Part shown: one piece after another, positions 8,946-19,209 of the stretch
How the letters are laid out: each line of letters begins with the position of its first letter
Numbering within the stretch: the first letter of the stretch is position 1
DNA from: Flaccisagitta enflata
Taxonomy: Eukaryota > Chaetognatha > Sagittoidea > Aphragmophora
DNA: 64,000 nt
Direction of reading: 5' to 3'
Assembly: GCA_965153355.1 (NCBI GenBank)
Contig: OZ231127.1
Span: 67,890,001-67,954,000, forward strand
Made by a program: the position numbers and the translations under genes
The notes under the pieces: generated by a model
What the model saw: only the letters and a program-made list of their open reading frames with translations
What the model was told of the DNA's origin: nothing
The model's database searches: none

Positions 8946-10098
8946 AAGAAGAAATTGCGGCGGAAAAAGAGAAAATAAATCGGAAGGGCGGAATGAAGGA
9001 GAGAAAGAAAGGATATCTTTGGGCGGAAGTGAGATAGGAGCGCAGAAGGAGATACGGAAGAAGAGGATGGAGATAAGAAATCTTGGAATGATAGGGGAAG
9101 ATTAAGGAGAGAGATGAGCTCATGAAGATGGTGTAGTGGTTCAGAGGGGGGGGGGGGGTATGCGTCTTGGAAAAGCCTCAGAGACGAAGATGACGAAGAA
9201 GATGAAAATATCTAGAAAGCGAGAAAAGAAAACAAAGGATGCGCGTGATTGATAAGAAATCAAACAAGTGCAGCTCACTGACATTTGCCTTTTATGAACT
9301 GAGCTTGAGATTCCAGAACTAAACTGCTTGAGATGCTAGAAGTTGAATTGAATTAAAAACCAGTGCACTAAGGGCGTTTTTTTAGTAATATGGCGAATAA
9401 ACAATGAATTTTTTATTTCAATTTTTGATTGATAGATCTATAGATAGGTCTTATGGAAAGTGATCCACACCAGTTTTGAACAATTCTTTATCTTGTATTG
9501 CCCAGAAAGTTACTTTTCGTAATGTTTTCCTCTTTATATCATTACTGAGACAGAAAAAAAATCCATTGCCGCCTTTTGCCATGGAAAGACCAGGCTCTAT
9601 CTGTAGCTATGGCAATAACGATTCTAGGTTCAAAATCTGAAGATACACTTTTTATCACTTTAGGAGTTATAGCACATGGAAAATAGTTGCAATATCTGCT
9701 CATTGCATTATGGAAATCCATCATCGCATCTTTCATCGATTTTTTCCCTTAAAAAACGGGACCAAAATGCAGCTGAGAAACAGCAGAGACAGCTGAGAGG
9801 CAGGAGAAGCTGCAGGGGAGTGAGAGTTTTTTGTTTTCATTGCACTTTCTGGCAATCAAAAGAGGTGGCCTCTATGTGCAAAAATGTAAACCATTGCTCT
9901 CACAGACTCCAGACAGATGGTACAGACGGGTAAGCATGCCCTATTTTCCAGTGTGCAGTGGCAAAATTAACGTAAAAAACGTAAACTCGTACTGTACAGG
10001 GATGATGGGAATGATGGGAATGATTGGATATGCATTCCTGCTTATGGTTTAAGATCCACTGTGCGGCTAGCTGTTTCACTGCCAAATTATCTTGGAGG
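8946..10098. other. Spacer, no supported gene
   Basis: Purine-rich to about 9250, then AT-rich single-copy DNA. Open frames at 9542-10085 are short and lack start context or splice signals. Confidence 0.4.
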
Positions 10099-10100
10099 TA

Positions 10101-10276
10101 CAGTTGAATCCCGCTCTAACGGACCTGCCACCAACAGAATTCCTCCTATAACAGATACGCATTCACAGTTTCTTCAAGTTATTTCTTTTACTTCCTTTAT
10201 TGGCAATAACAGAAGTCCGTCTATAGCAGAATAAAATTATTGGTCCCCTGAAATCCGTTAGAGCAGGATTCAACTG
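10101..10276. mobile_element. 176-bp MITE with TA target duplication (mariner/pogo-like)
   Basis: Terminal inverted repeats CAGTTGAATCCCGCTCTAAC and CGTTAGAGCAGGATTCAACTG are flanked by TA at 10099-10100 and 10277-10278. Size, TIR and TA duplication fit a non-autonomous Tc1/mariner-class element. Confidence 0.8.
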
Positions 10277-10278
10277 TA

Positions 10279-11757
10279 CTTAAAGTGAATTCTCATCGCG
10301 CGGATTTTTATCATTTTGAGATAAAATCGTTGGGGCTGCACAGAGTAAGGTATTCAGCAGTTAACACAGCTCAGACTGACTTTTGAACAACGTACAAAAC
10401 TTTCTCATCCTATAAATTAGACTTGCCGTAGATTTTAAGCTCGTCACAAAAGCGCCTCTTTACGTTGTCTTTTCCATCTTTGTTTGATTTGTCGTCATTT
10501 TCGTCGTGATGCAGAAACTAAACTTCCCTTTATGTCGTCAAGACCGAAGTCTTCATCGTCGTCATTGTCGTCGCGATCGTCACAGTTATGCAGAAATGGA
10601 ACTTCCCTTTGTGTCGTACCATCGATGAACCATAAAATGATCGGTTGGATCTAATTTGCATTTTACAACGCGGAAAGACGCGGGCCGAAGCCGGACAAAG
10701 ACGGACGAAGCGGGACGAAGGGCGGTGATCACCGACTGTAACTGTAAGTGCGGGGACCAAGAGATGTGATCACCGTCTGATTCCGGTGAATCGACCTCTC
10801 TTTGACGGTTGTAACTTTAAACGGCACGATGAGATGCAAGAAATTCAATTGACACATTCATTCTCATATTGTTTTGTAAAGTGACTGTAGAATGGCTTTT
10901 GTAGATGTTGATGAATTTCAAACTGACATATTGAAAAAAAATCGATCTAGTGATAGAAGAGTTAACTTTGAGATTTGTTCTATGGGGAATTTGAGCAAAT
11001 AGCTATCTTTCTTTTATCTAGTTAGTGAATGAATATATTGTTGGTTGATTATCAGACCAATCGAGAAATTTGTTATCCACAAAAATTGGCACAATAAAAA
11101 ACACACTTTAACAGTGGAGCACCGCTGTAGCACACCAACCTTACATGATTTCATTGTTATCCCATATAATATTTTGTAGTTATTTTTGCTTTTGTAAGCC
11201 TTAACTGTATAATCAACAAGCTTCGTTTCACGAGAATCATCCCCACGTGCAGTCCATTCGAAACTTCACTCGGACATTCGCGGCTTCAGTCGCATCGCAG
11301 TTCAAAGGAAGGACAAGAAAGGAAAGAATAGCGAGACATTTGGTGACTGTGGCGAAGCGGCGGAGAAGAAACGGAAGAACGGAGGAACAAATGAATGAAC
11401 GAACGAATGAATGATTGCCCATCGGACGTTTGTAGACAGAGGAGAAACCGCCGAACGCGGGTCAGCAGGCGGTCACGAAGGTTGACGACTTAGAAGGCTC
11501 ACGGGTCAGAGTGGGGGAAGGGGGTGGGAAGAGAGGCGGAAGAGAAGGGGGTGATGGGAGATAAGATGAAGAGTGACTGTTGTTGATGGACTACGTTTCC
11601 CCTTGCTATATTGCCGGTAAGAAAGGGTTCAGTAATGGTAGCGGCAATGTATCGAGTGGTTAAAAAATAAGGCATGAACCATCCTTAAATAACCAAGAGT
11701 TTGTACACTTTCTATCCTTTGATCAAGACGGGGATTCTGTTTTTGAACCAAAGATGC
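10279..11757. other. Spacer, no supported gene
   Basis: Mixed composition. A CpG-rich patch at 10,500-10,790 and at 11,237-11,460 contains frames of ~60-76 aa on both strands without splice or start support. I see no transposon ends. Confidence 0.35.
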
Positions 11758-11935
11758 TTAGGCCGGACACACGGCCGGATACACGGCTACCCAAGTCGCG
11801 TGCGGTTGGGCAGGGACCATATTTGAAATCACTAGACCATTTGGGCAGGAGCAGTAAGGTCCAAAATAAAGTGAAGTATGACCGACCAACCGACCAACGG
11901 ACAAAGCGGGGTGTAGAGTCGCGTGCACGCGACTC
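11758..11935 (+). mobile_element. HP-A element
   Basis: GGCCGGATACACGGCTACCC, tag AAGTCGCGTGCGG, CATATTTGAAATCACTAGACC, GGGCAGGAGCAGTAAGG, a GACC tract and hairpin AGTCGCGTGCACGCGACT. The usual terminal TAAAAA is missing because another element abuts it. Confidence 0.75.
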
Positions 11936-12199
11936 GGGGCGTGTTTCTAGTGAGCGCCAAAAACGCGTTTGTTCCCGTGAAACGCGGTAACAGTGTGAAC
12001 TCATATTAAAGAATTTCAACTGTCCCACAAGGGAGTGAGCGAAGTGAGAGAGCGAGCCCGTGAACTGAGCAAGCGAGCAAAATGAGCGTAGCGAAGCGGA
12101 GCGCTGCAGAGCGGAGTGAGCGGTACAAGCGAACAAACATAGCGAGCGACCGAGTGGCCCCTGCAAAACGCGATGGTCTCCGACTAGAAACGCCCCCTA
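11936..12199. mobile_element. Short inverted-repeat element with GAGCG-rich core
   Basis: Left end GGGGCGTGTTTCTAGTG and right end ACTAGAAACGCCCC are inverted copies. The core is packed with GAGCGA/GAGCG/AGCGAA words in clustered, irregular spacing, unlike the rest of the window. No coding capacity. Confidence 0.5.
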
Positions 12200-12301
12200 A
12201 CAGAGCCGTTGTTCAGAACAGTGTCGTAGCTTGATAGCGAGCTGACGTGGAGAGGAGAAAGTGCCATAGAAAGAGGCGGGGGGGGGGGGGCAGAGATAGT
12301 T

Positions 12302-13152
12302 AACAGGTCGCCCAAGGGCAATATGTGGTCAGCGATACCCGTTGCCCTGCTTTGAGTGATTGTGAATTGGAGTGAGGGGAAGCAGGGCAGCGGCCCCGAA
12401 GGGGACGAAGTCCTGTAGAACACAGGGGGACTTTCATTCGTCCTGCCTGAAGAAGTGGATGAGATGCTATAGTGGGCTGACTGAAGGCCTTCAAGAGCCT
12501 TAACTGAGGTCTTAGAAGGCTGACGTAAGGCCTAAGAATGCCAATCGGAAGCTTGAGATGGCGGACTTGAGGCATGAGAGGGCTGGATTAAGGTTTGAAA
12601 GGTCAGAGGACTGATTTAAAGCCTGAGAGCAATAAATTGAGGCTGAGACAGCTGATTTGAGGCCTGAGTGATCAAATTTGAGGCCTGAGAGGCCAGGTTT
12701 GAGGCCCAAGAATATAGTCTTGAGGCCTGAGAGGCCAGTTTTGAGGCCTGAGAGGTTAGATTTGAGGCCTGAGAGGTTAGATTTGAGGCCTGAGAGGCTG
12801 TATTGGAGGCCTGAGTGGCTGTATTGGAGGCCTGAGAGGCCGGATTTGAGGCCTGAGGCTGGATTTGAGGCCTGAGAGGCTAGATTTGAGGCCTGAGAAG
12901 TCTAATTTGAGGCCTGAGAGGCCAGTTTTGAGGCCTGAGAGGTTAGATTTGAGGCTTGAGAGGCCTAATTTGAGGCCTGAGAGACTAGATTTGAGGCCTG
13001 AGAGGCCATATTTGAGGTCTCAGAGGCCAAATTTGAGGCCTGAGGGGCCTGATGGGGGGGGGACGAACGGACGAACGAACGGACGGACGGACGAACGAAA
13101 GTCCCCCTGTGTTCTACAGGACTTCGTCCCCTTCGGGGCCGCTGCCCAAAAA
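12302..13152 (+). mobile_element. Family F element with long GAGGCCTGAGAG minisatellite
   Basis: The left arm GGGCAGCGGCCCCGAAGGGG, ACGAAGTCCTGTAGAACACA, GGGGGACTTTC is matched almost perfectly by its inverse at the right end (13091-13147). Between them a 20-21-bp unit close to GAGGCCTGAGAGGCTGGATT repeats about 27 times (12497-13056). A GGACGAACGAACG tract precedes the right arm. Confidence 0.8.
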
Positions 13153-14092
13153 GAGGGGAGAGAGATAGTTGAATGGGGGGAGAGAGATAGTTTAAAGGGG
13201 GGAGAGAGATAGTTAAAAGGGGGGAGCAAATACGAAGCACCAGTGTTGAGGAGAAAGCGGCGAGAAGACAAAGGGAGGGAAAGCGGAATACATTTGTAAG
13301 AAAATGGCAAAGCAAGCTGTGACGCGGTCACGAGGGAGTGGTTAAGATAGCTATAGTCGCCGGAGGGCTGCAGTTGAAAGAGGGGCAAGACCAAGAGCGA
13401 TCTAAGTAAAGGGAGATTGGTTCAGATTGTAATGGCATGAGCAAGTACTGTGGAAGAGCGGTTAGGATGGTTTCAGAGAGTAAGGGGCTTAAAAGCAGTA
13501 GAATACTAAGAGGCCAATCATAAAGTTGTAGGAGTACAGTAAGAATAAAAGTGCTTGCTATGTAGTTTGTACAGTGTGCAATTTGGATAGTGGTGGAAAT
13601 AGCCAGTGGTTGACGGTGCTTAGAGGAGGCAATTTGTGTGAGGCATAGGTAAATTTGGGCGTGAAATGAACCGGGGAAAGATATGAAAGTTGGACAACAC
13701 TACTACTCAACCCTACTTTACTTAAGGATGAGAGCCTTTGGAGCTCTCACTGGTGTTTAATCCGGACCCATCACAACTATCCTTAGTATTCAAAATAACT
13801 AAGTCTATCTCAACATAATCATGAAACAATTCAAGACAACAATCCAACCAGGTTATAGTTCCTTTTACAGGGGGGGAAGGTAAGTTGAGTTGAAAAGGAA
13901 GGTACTTCCAGGATTGTAGGTGAGAGTTGGCGGAAACAAAAAGTATTTGTGTGAACTTGGAATGTGATTAATCATTGTCTATTCTAGCTCTCCTCCCTTT
14001 TCTCAGCCCCCATCATAAGCAACATTGCCAATTTGAATCTTTTGTTCCAATTCATTACTTCATCGAAAATGATGTGCGAGAGCCAAAAAAAA
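13153..14092. other. Spacer with a short GGGGAGAGAGATAGTT tandem
   Basis: Three copies of a ~19-bp unit at 13153-13215, then ordinary AT-rich DNA with no supported gene. Confidence 0.45.
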
Positions 14093-14200
14093 ACAAGGCC
14101 GTGTATCCGCGGATACACGGCTACCCAGGCCACGTCGCGTGGGGGTGGGTGGGGACAGTGATAAAAAAAAGACTAACCTGAGCAATTGGGCGGGAGTAGT
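14093..14200 (+). mobile_element. HP-A 5' end with inverted duplication
   Basis: AACAAGGCC is followed by a perfect 24-bp palindrome (14098-14121, centre CCGCGG, arms GCCGTGTATCCG and its inverse), then the usual CTACCCAGG and tag GTCGCGTGGG. The GACC/hairpin end is absent. Confidence 0.6.
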
Positions 14201-14377
14201 GGTTCTATTTCCGTTGTGATAATTGTATGAGATTCATATAGGATGAATTGTTGCACAAGCCACATATCGCCCGTATAAATGACGCACAGTTTCGTCCTTG
14301 GTGTTAAAACGAGGTCATTCTCAACAAACCAATACCAACCAATCTATCAATTCATCACTTTTTTTTTACCACTTCAG

Positions 14378-14449
14378 ATTTGCAAGGACTCTAGAATACT
14401 GGACGAAAGCATCAAGGGATGGACTGAAATACTTACTGGCATGTGATAG
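14378..14449 (+). CDS. Candidate 72-nt internal coding exon
   Basis: Strong acceptor (TTTTTTTTACCACTTCAG) and donor (GATAG|GTAAAA) bracket 72 nt. One frame is fully open and reads FARTLEYWTKASRDGLKYLL then ACD, an amphipathic helix-like sequence. Entry is one base completing a codon and exit is two bases (phase 2 in, phase 2 out), so the exon is symmetric. No family recognised. The lysine-rich frame just downstream (about 14430-14655) may be a further exon or only the A-rich intron. Confidence 0.38.
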
Positions 14450-14904
14450 GTAAAAAAAAAGATACAAAAAGTAAGGACCCTGTGGGTAAAACAGTTCTTC
14501 CACGACGTGCTATCACACCTGGTGGTAAAAAAGAAAATAGAAATAAGATCTCTCTAGATCAAATTTTTGCTCCTTTTGACCATTTCAAACTCAAGCGTGA
14601 CGAATCAATAGTCAAACAAAAAGATGTACTTACAGACGAACAAACCATCATTTAGATTTAAGTGGATGCACCTAAAAAAAAGAAACCCAGATTGGGCAAA
14701 AAAAAAAAAAAAAGATGGAAAGAATGAAAAGGTTTCGACTTTTGGACGTCTTCCGGCGCAGATTAGAAATGACGTGAACGGGAAAAAGAAATTTGATGTG
14801 TGGCCCGGAAAAGGAAAAGGAAAAAGGAAAAAGGAAAGGATGAAGAAAGAGAAAGGAACTCTGAAGGGGAAAACGCAGGATTATACGATTACGAAGTGGG
14901 TCAT

Positions 14905-14908
<4 letters not shown>

Positions 14909-14981
<73 letters not shown>

Positions 14982-15017
14982 CGACCGACCGACAAACAAA
15001 TGGACAGACAGATAGAA

Positions 15018-15048
<31 letters not shown>

Positions 15049-15066
15049 TAGACAGACAGACAGACA
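14909..15066 (+). repeat. (GA)n, (GACC)n and (GACA)n compound microsatellite
   Basis: About 34 GA units run directly into GACCGACCGACC, AAACAAATGGACAGACAG and then GACA repeats. The GACC-to-GACA ending resembles the GTCY tract of HP elements, but no hairpin follows. Confidence 0.9.
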
Positions 15067-15310
15067 TAAAAACAGAGAGGAGGATACAGACAAGTAGTAC
15101 TCGAGCACTGGCATGGTTGGCGGCGATTTGACTGTACTAGGGGCTAAAAAAGGCCAAATTAGTAAATGCGCAACAAATAAACAAGAAAACCGAGATACCG
15201 ACATTGTAGAATGCAGAGTACGTAATACTCTAAACTACTACCGTGCTCGCCCATGGTCATAGATGCCAGATACTTTGCACCCGGTCGGGTCTATGAGACA
15301 AAACAACCAA

Positions 15311-15425
15311 AAACAAGACCAAGTAGGCCTATAAGGTGAGCGTACCGTATGGACCGTCGAATGAGTGCGTCACCAACAGACCAACGGACACAGCCAGTTA
15401 TCGAGGTGCTTTAGCGCGCCTAAAA
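15311..15425 (+). mobile_element. HP-D element
   Basis: AACAAGACCAAGTAGGCCTA, tag AAGGTGAGCG, GACCGTCGAATGAGTGCGTC, ACCAACGGACACAGCCAG, hairpin AGGTGCTTTAGCGCGCCTAA. The D family shares only architecture with A/B, not sequence. Confidence 0.75.
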
Positions 15426-15495
15426 CGATATTGGCACCCATTTTTCCCATTCGTTTTTAAGACTTTTTGTAATGGAACGTTCTGAAAGCCCTGTT

Positions 15496-17489
15496 CACTG
15501 CTCTGGATCTCCACCGCTAACTTTAAACTAGGATTACTGCCACTTTTTTCATGGTTTCTGGTGGTCCAGCCCATGTATAATCCATGTCAAAAGGTTCCAA
15601 AATAATTTCAAGAGCGCCTTTTTTTTAATTCTCATTTTTTTTCTGGGTGGTTGGTACAGGCCATAAAACTTTCCCTCTTTTGGACAATGTCCCTTGTTTT
15701 GCTTATAACTTTTAAACGCTTAAAGTTAGAAACGCCAGATTGGTCCCATTTAAAAGATCTTTTCAAGATCTTTCCAACCGTCACCAATTTTTTTGAAATC
15801 CATTGAAAAACAACCGAGTTATAAGCTGTCAAACATAAGCAATGTTATGGAGATTTTGGACCATTTTCCAGATCATTGAATTTTTCTTCCATTTTTATTA
15901 TTTCACTTGTTTTGCTTATAACTTTTGAACGAATAAAGCTAGAAATGCCAGATTGGTCCCATTTGAAAGATCTTTTCAAGATCTTTAAAACCGTCACCAA
16001 TTTTTTGTCAATTCCTTGAAAAACCTCCTCTTTATAGGCTGTCAAACATAAGCATTGTCATGGGGATTTCCAAGGATTTTCACAATCTCCTTGATAGATG
16101 AACCGACAGTTGGACAGATTAACCATTGGAAAAATCAACAGACTAGCCAAGAGACAAAACCCCTCGCAGATATTCAAGAATGCATATCAAAACAGGATTA
16201 GACCATGAAACTAGTCATCCAAGGATCGCACATGGTCACCCGATGCCCTGCTTTGAGTGATCAAGTTAAGTAGTGGAGTGAGAGCAGGGCAGCGGCCCTA
16301 AAGGGCCAATGTCTTGTTGGACACAGGGGTGAATTTTGAGATGTTTTGAGGCGGATTTGAAGTTGGGATGGCAGAATTTAGTGCTTTAAAGTTAGGGGGG
16401 CAGGCTTGAGGCCTATAGGACAAAATTGAGGCCTAAAGAGTTGATTTGAGGCCTGGATGGCGGATTTGAGGTCCGGAGGACTGATTTAAGGTCTTGAGGG
16501 CAGATATGAGGTCTGGAGAGTTGATATGAGCTCACAAAGGCTGAATTGAGGTCTCAAAGGGCTAATTTAAGGGCTCAGAGGGCCAAAATCAGGCCTGAGA
16601 CTGCAGAGTTGAGGATTCCCTGGTGAAGGGGGGGACGGAAGGACAGACAGACGGACAGAAGGACGGATGGACAGATGTCTCAAAATTCCCCCTGTGTCCT
16701 AGAGGACATCAGCCCTTTGAGACAGCTGCCCAATAAGTCTGCTCATTTTTTTGCAATGTTTCACAATCTCCCTGATAGATGAACTGACAGTTGGACAGAT
16801 TAACTATTGGAAAAATCAGCAGGCTAGCCAAGAGGCAAAGCCCCTTGCAGATATTCGAGAATGCATGTAAAAACCGGATGAGACCATGAAAAAACTGATG
16901 GTGGGAAAATCCTTGGAAATCCCCATGACAATGCTTATGTTTGACAGCCTATAAAGAAAGGGTTTTTCAAGGAATTGACAAAAAATTGGTGACGGTTTTA
17001 AAGATCTTGAAAAGATCTTTCAAATGGGACCAATCTGGCATTTCTAGCTTTATTCGTTCAAAAGTTATGAGCAAAACAAGTGAAATAATGAAAATGGAAG
17101 AAAAATTCAATGATCTGGAAAATGGTCCAAAATCTCAATAACATTGCTTATGTTTGACAGCTTATAACTCGGTTGTTTTTCAATGGATTTCAAAAAAATT
17201 GGTGACGGTTGGAAAGATCTTGAAAAGATCTTTTAAATGGGACCAATCTGGCATTTCTAACTTTAAGCGTTTAAAAGTTATAAGCAAAACAAGGGACATT
17301 GTCCAAAAGAGGGAAAGTTTTATGGCCTGTACCAACCACCCAGAAAAAAATGAGAATTAAAAAAAAGGCGCTCTTGGAATTATTTTGGAACCTTTTGACA
17401 TGGATTATACATGGGCTGGACCACCAGAAACCATGAAAAAAGTGGCAGTAATCCTAGTTTAAAGTTAGCGGTGGAGATCCAGAGCAGTG
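15496..17489. mobile_element. 2-kb fold-back element with 585-bp arms
   Basis: The left arm 15496-16080 and right arm 16906-17489 are close inverted copies starting CACTGCTCTGGATCTCCACC. Each encodes mirrored short frames (MTAYNSVVFQ..., MTAYKERVFQ...) that are pieces of the arms, not genes. TGTT flanks both ends (15492-15495 and 17490-17493), a possible 4-bp duplication. Between the arms lie two 130-bp direct repeats (16081-16210 and 16762-16891) around a family F copy. The arm motif AAGATCTTGAAAAGATCTTT recurs in altered form in the element at 24407. Confidence 0.8.
16211..16737 (+). mobile_element. Family F element in the loop of the fold-back
   Basis: Begins CTAGTCATCCAAGGATCGCA. Left arm GGGCAGCGGCCCTAAAGGGC..., core minisatellite (GATTTGAGGCCTGGA-like units, about 16340-16610), GGACGGACAGA tract, right arm CCCTGTGTCCTAGAGGACAT ... 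GCTGCCC. Confidence 0.75.
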
Positions 17490-17939
17490 TGTTGGAAGAA
17501 TGGCTGAGAACTAAGAATGAAGTAAATAGTAAATGAATGAAGAAAAAACGAAAGATGGAATGAATGTCATTGAATGACTCACCTCTTGGATTCTATACAT
17601 CTTCGTCTCAATCCCAGATTTACGATGACGAATGGTTGACATTTATATTTGTGAGAAAAATGGAATCTGAAAGAGAGGAAATGAGCATCAAAGACGAGAA
17701 CGGAGGAAGAAGAGGAAAAAGAGGAAGAAAAGGAGAGCGGATATTTTTTTCATTTCATCTTCCGTTTGTTTTATCTTTTTGTCCTGGTTCATGGAACCCT
17801 TAAATACATCCATATCTTTTGTACCACAGTTCCTATGTTATGTTGTGATCGTAAAATCACAATATTCTAGCTTCTATAGCTTATTCAAGATAATTCTGCC
17901 AATGCCATTCCGCTCTCTTTTTCTTTTTCATTTTCCTCT

Positions 17940-18330
17940 TTCTTCTTCCTCATTTTCTTCTTCCTCATTTCTTCTTCTTCTTCTTCTTCGTCTTCTTTTT
18001 CTTTTTCTTTTTCTTTTTCTTTTTCTTTTTCTTTTTCTTTTTCTTTTTCTTTTTCTTCTTCTTCTTTTTCTTTTTCTTTTTCTTTTTCTTTTTCTTCTCT
18101 TCTCCTTCTTCCTCTTCTTTTTTTCTTTTTCTTTTTCTTCTTCTTTTCTTCTTCTTTTTCTTTTTCTTTTTCTTTTTCTTCTTCTTCTTCTTCTTCTTCT
18201 TCTTCTTCTCCTTCTTCTTCTTCTTCTTCTTCTTCTTCTTCTTCTTCTTCTTCTTCTTCTTCTTCTTCTTTTTCTTCTTCTTCTTCTTCTTCTTCTTCTT
18301 TCTCCTCTTTTTCTTCTTTTTCTTTTTCCT
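17940..18330 (+). repeat. (CTTTTT)n and (CTT)n microsatellite
   Basis: CTTTTT hexamers grade into pure CTT trinucleotides. The long F/L frame is the repeat. Confidence 0.95.
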
Positions 18331-19074
18331 ATTCTATGTCTTTTGCTTCTTCTTCCTCAGCTCCTTCATATCCTTCTTTTCCTAATCCTCCTTCTTTTCC
18401 TCTATCTCTTCTTCTCTCCCCCCCCCCCCCCCTCGTTAACGTCCGACGTCGTCATCGTGAATTTTTAACTGCTGTTGTGAACTTCTTCTTTTTTGCCTTT
18501 TTGCTGCTGCTTTTCTCCTCAATTGGGGCTTTGAGGCGTTTAACCCAATTTTGCTTCGATTCTGCCGATCGTAAAAGTCGTCTGGAATGAAAAGTTGTCT
18601 GAATGCAACCTCATGAAGATGCGCCGCAGCACTGTGGGCTGAGGTTGAGAAAGAATTCGTTACTTAGAAATCCATATGATTATGCGCCACTTTACGGTGG
18701 GCTGGGTCTGAGAAAGAATTCGTCAAAAATCTAAATGAAGATGACGCATGGAAGCTAAGTTTGTGATGAGTATGATGATAAAGATGCTGTACTATGAGTT
18801 CAGTTTGAGATGGATATTTTTCTGAGAATGCAGCGCTATGAGCCTAGTTTGAGACAGAAAATGAAAATGCTGCACAAGGAGCTGAGATATAGAGTTAGAC
18901 AGATAGAAAGTGAAGATGATTCACTATAAACTGAACTGTTATGCAGCAAGGTGATTGAGTGAAGGACATGTGATGGGATTTAGTCATTATTTCCTCAATT
19001 CGAATTTCTTCAGCATGATAATAAGAAAGAACAAACATCGGAGATGTAACAATATTTGATGGCAAAAAGAGAAA
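18331..19074. other. Spacer, no supported gene
   Basis: A C-homopolymer (18420-18431) then diverged short repeats such as GAGAAAGAATTCGT at 18650 and 18710. Nothing coding recognised. Confidence 0.35.
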
Positions 19075-19209
19075 AACAAGGCCAAGTAGGCCAATAAGGT
19101 GCGACGTGTGGATCGTCGAACGAATGCGTTACCGACAGACAGACCGACCGACCAACCGACCGACCAACGGACACAGCCAGTTATAGAGGTGCTTTGTCGC
19201 ACCTAAAAA
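19075..19209 (+). mobile_element. HP-D element (best copy)
   Basis: AACAAGGCCAAGTAGGCCAA, tag AAGGTGCGACGTG, GGATCGTCGAACGAATGCG, a GACC tract, GGACACAGCCAGTTATAGAG and hairpin AGGTGCTTTGTCGCACCT followed by AAAAA. The tag AGGTGCGA is the exact complement of the right arm TCGCACCT. Confidence 0.85.

Noticed and set aside
8371-9123. 250-aa FFLSFFLS frame, also similar frames at 36941-37769, 41370-41738 and 56763-57491
   Set aside because: Translation of GAAA/TTTC arrays. No start context, domain or codon variation.
15632-17360. Four ~66-aa similar frames (MTAY..., mirrored on both strands)
   Set aside because: They are parts of the inverted arms of the fold-back element. Conservation reflects arm duplication, not coding.
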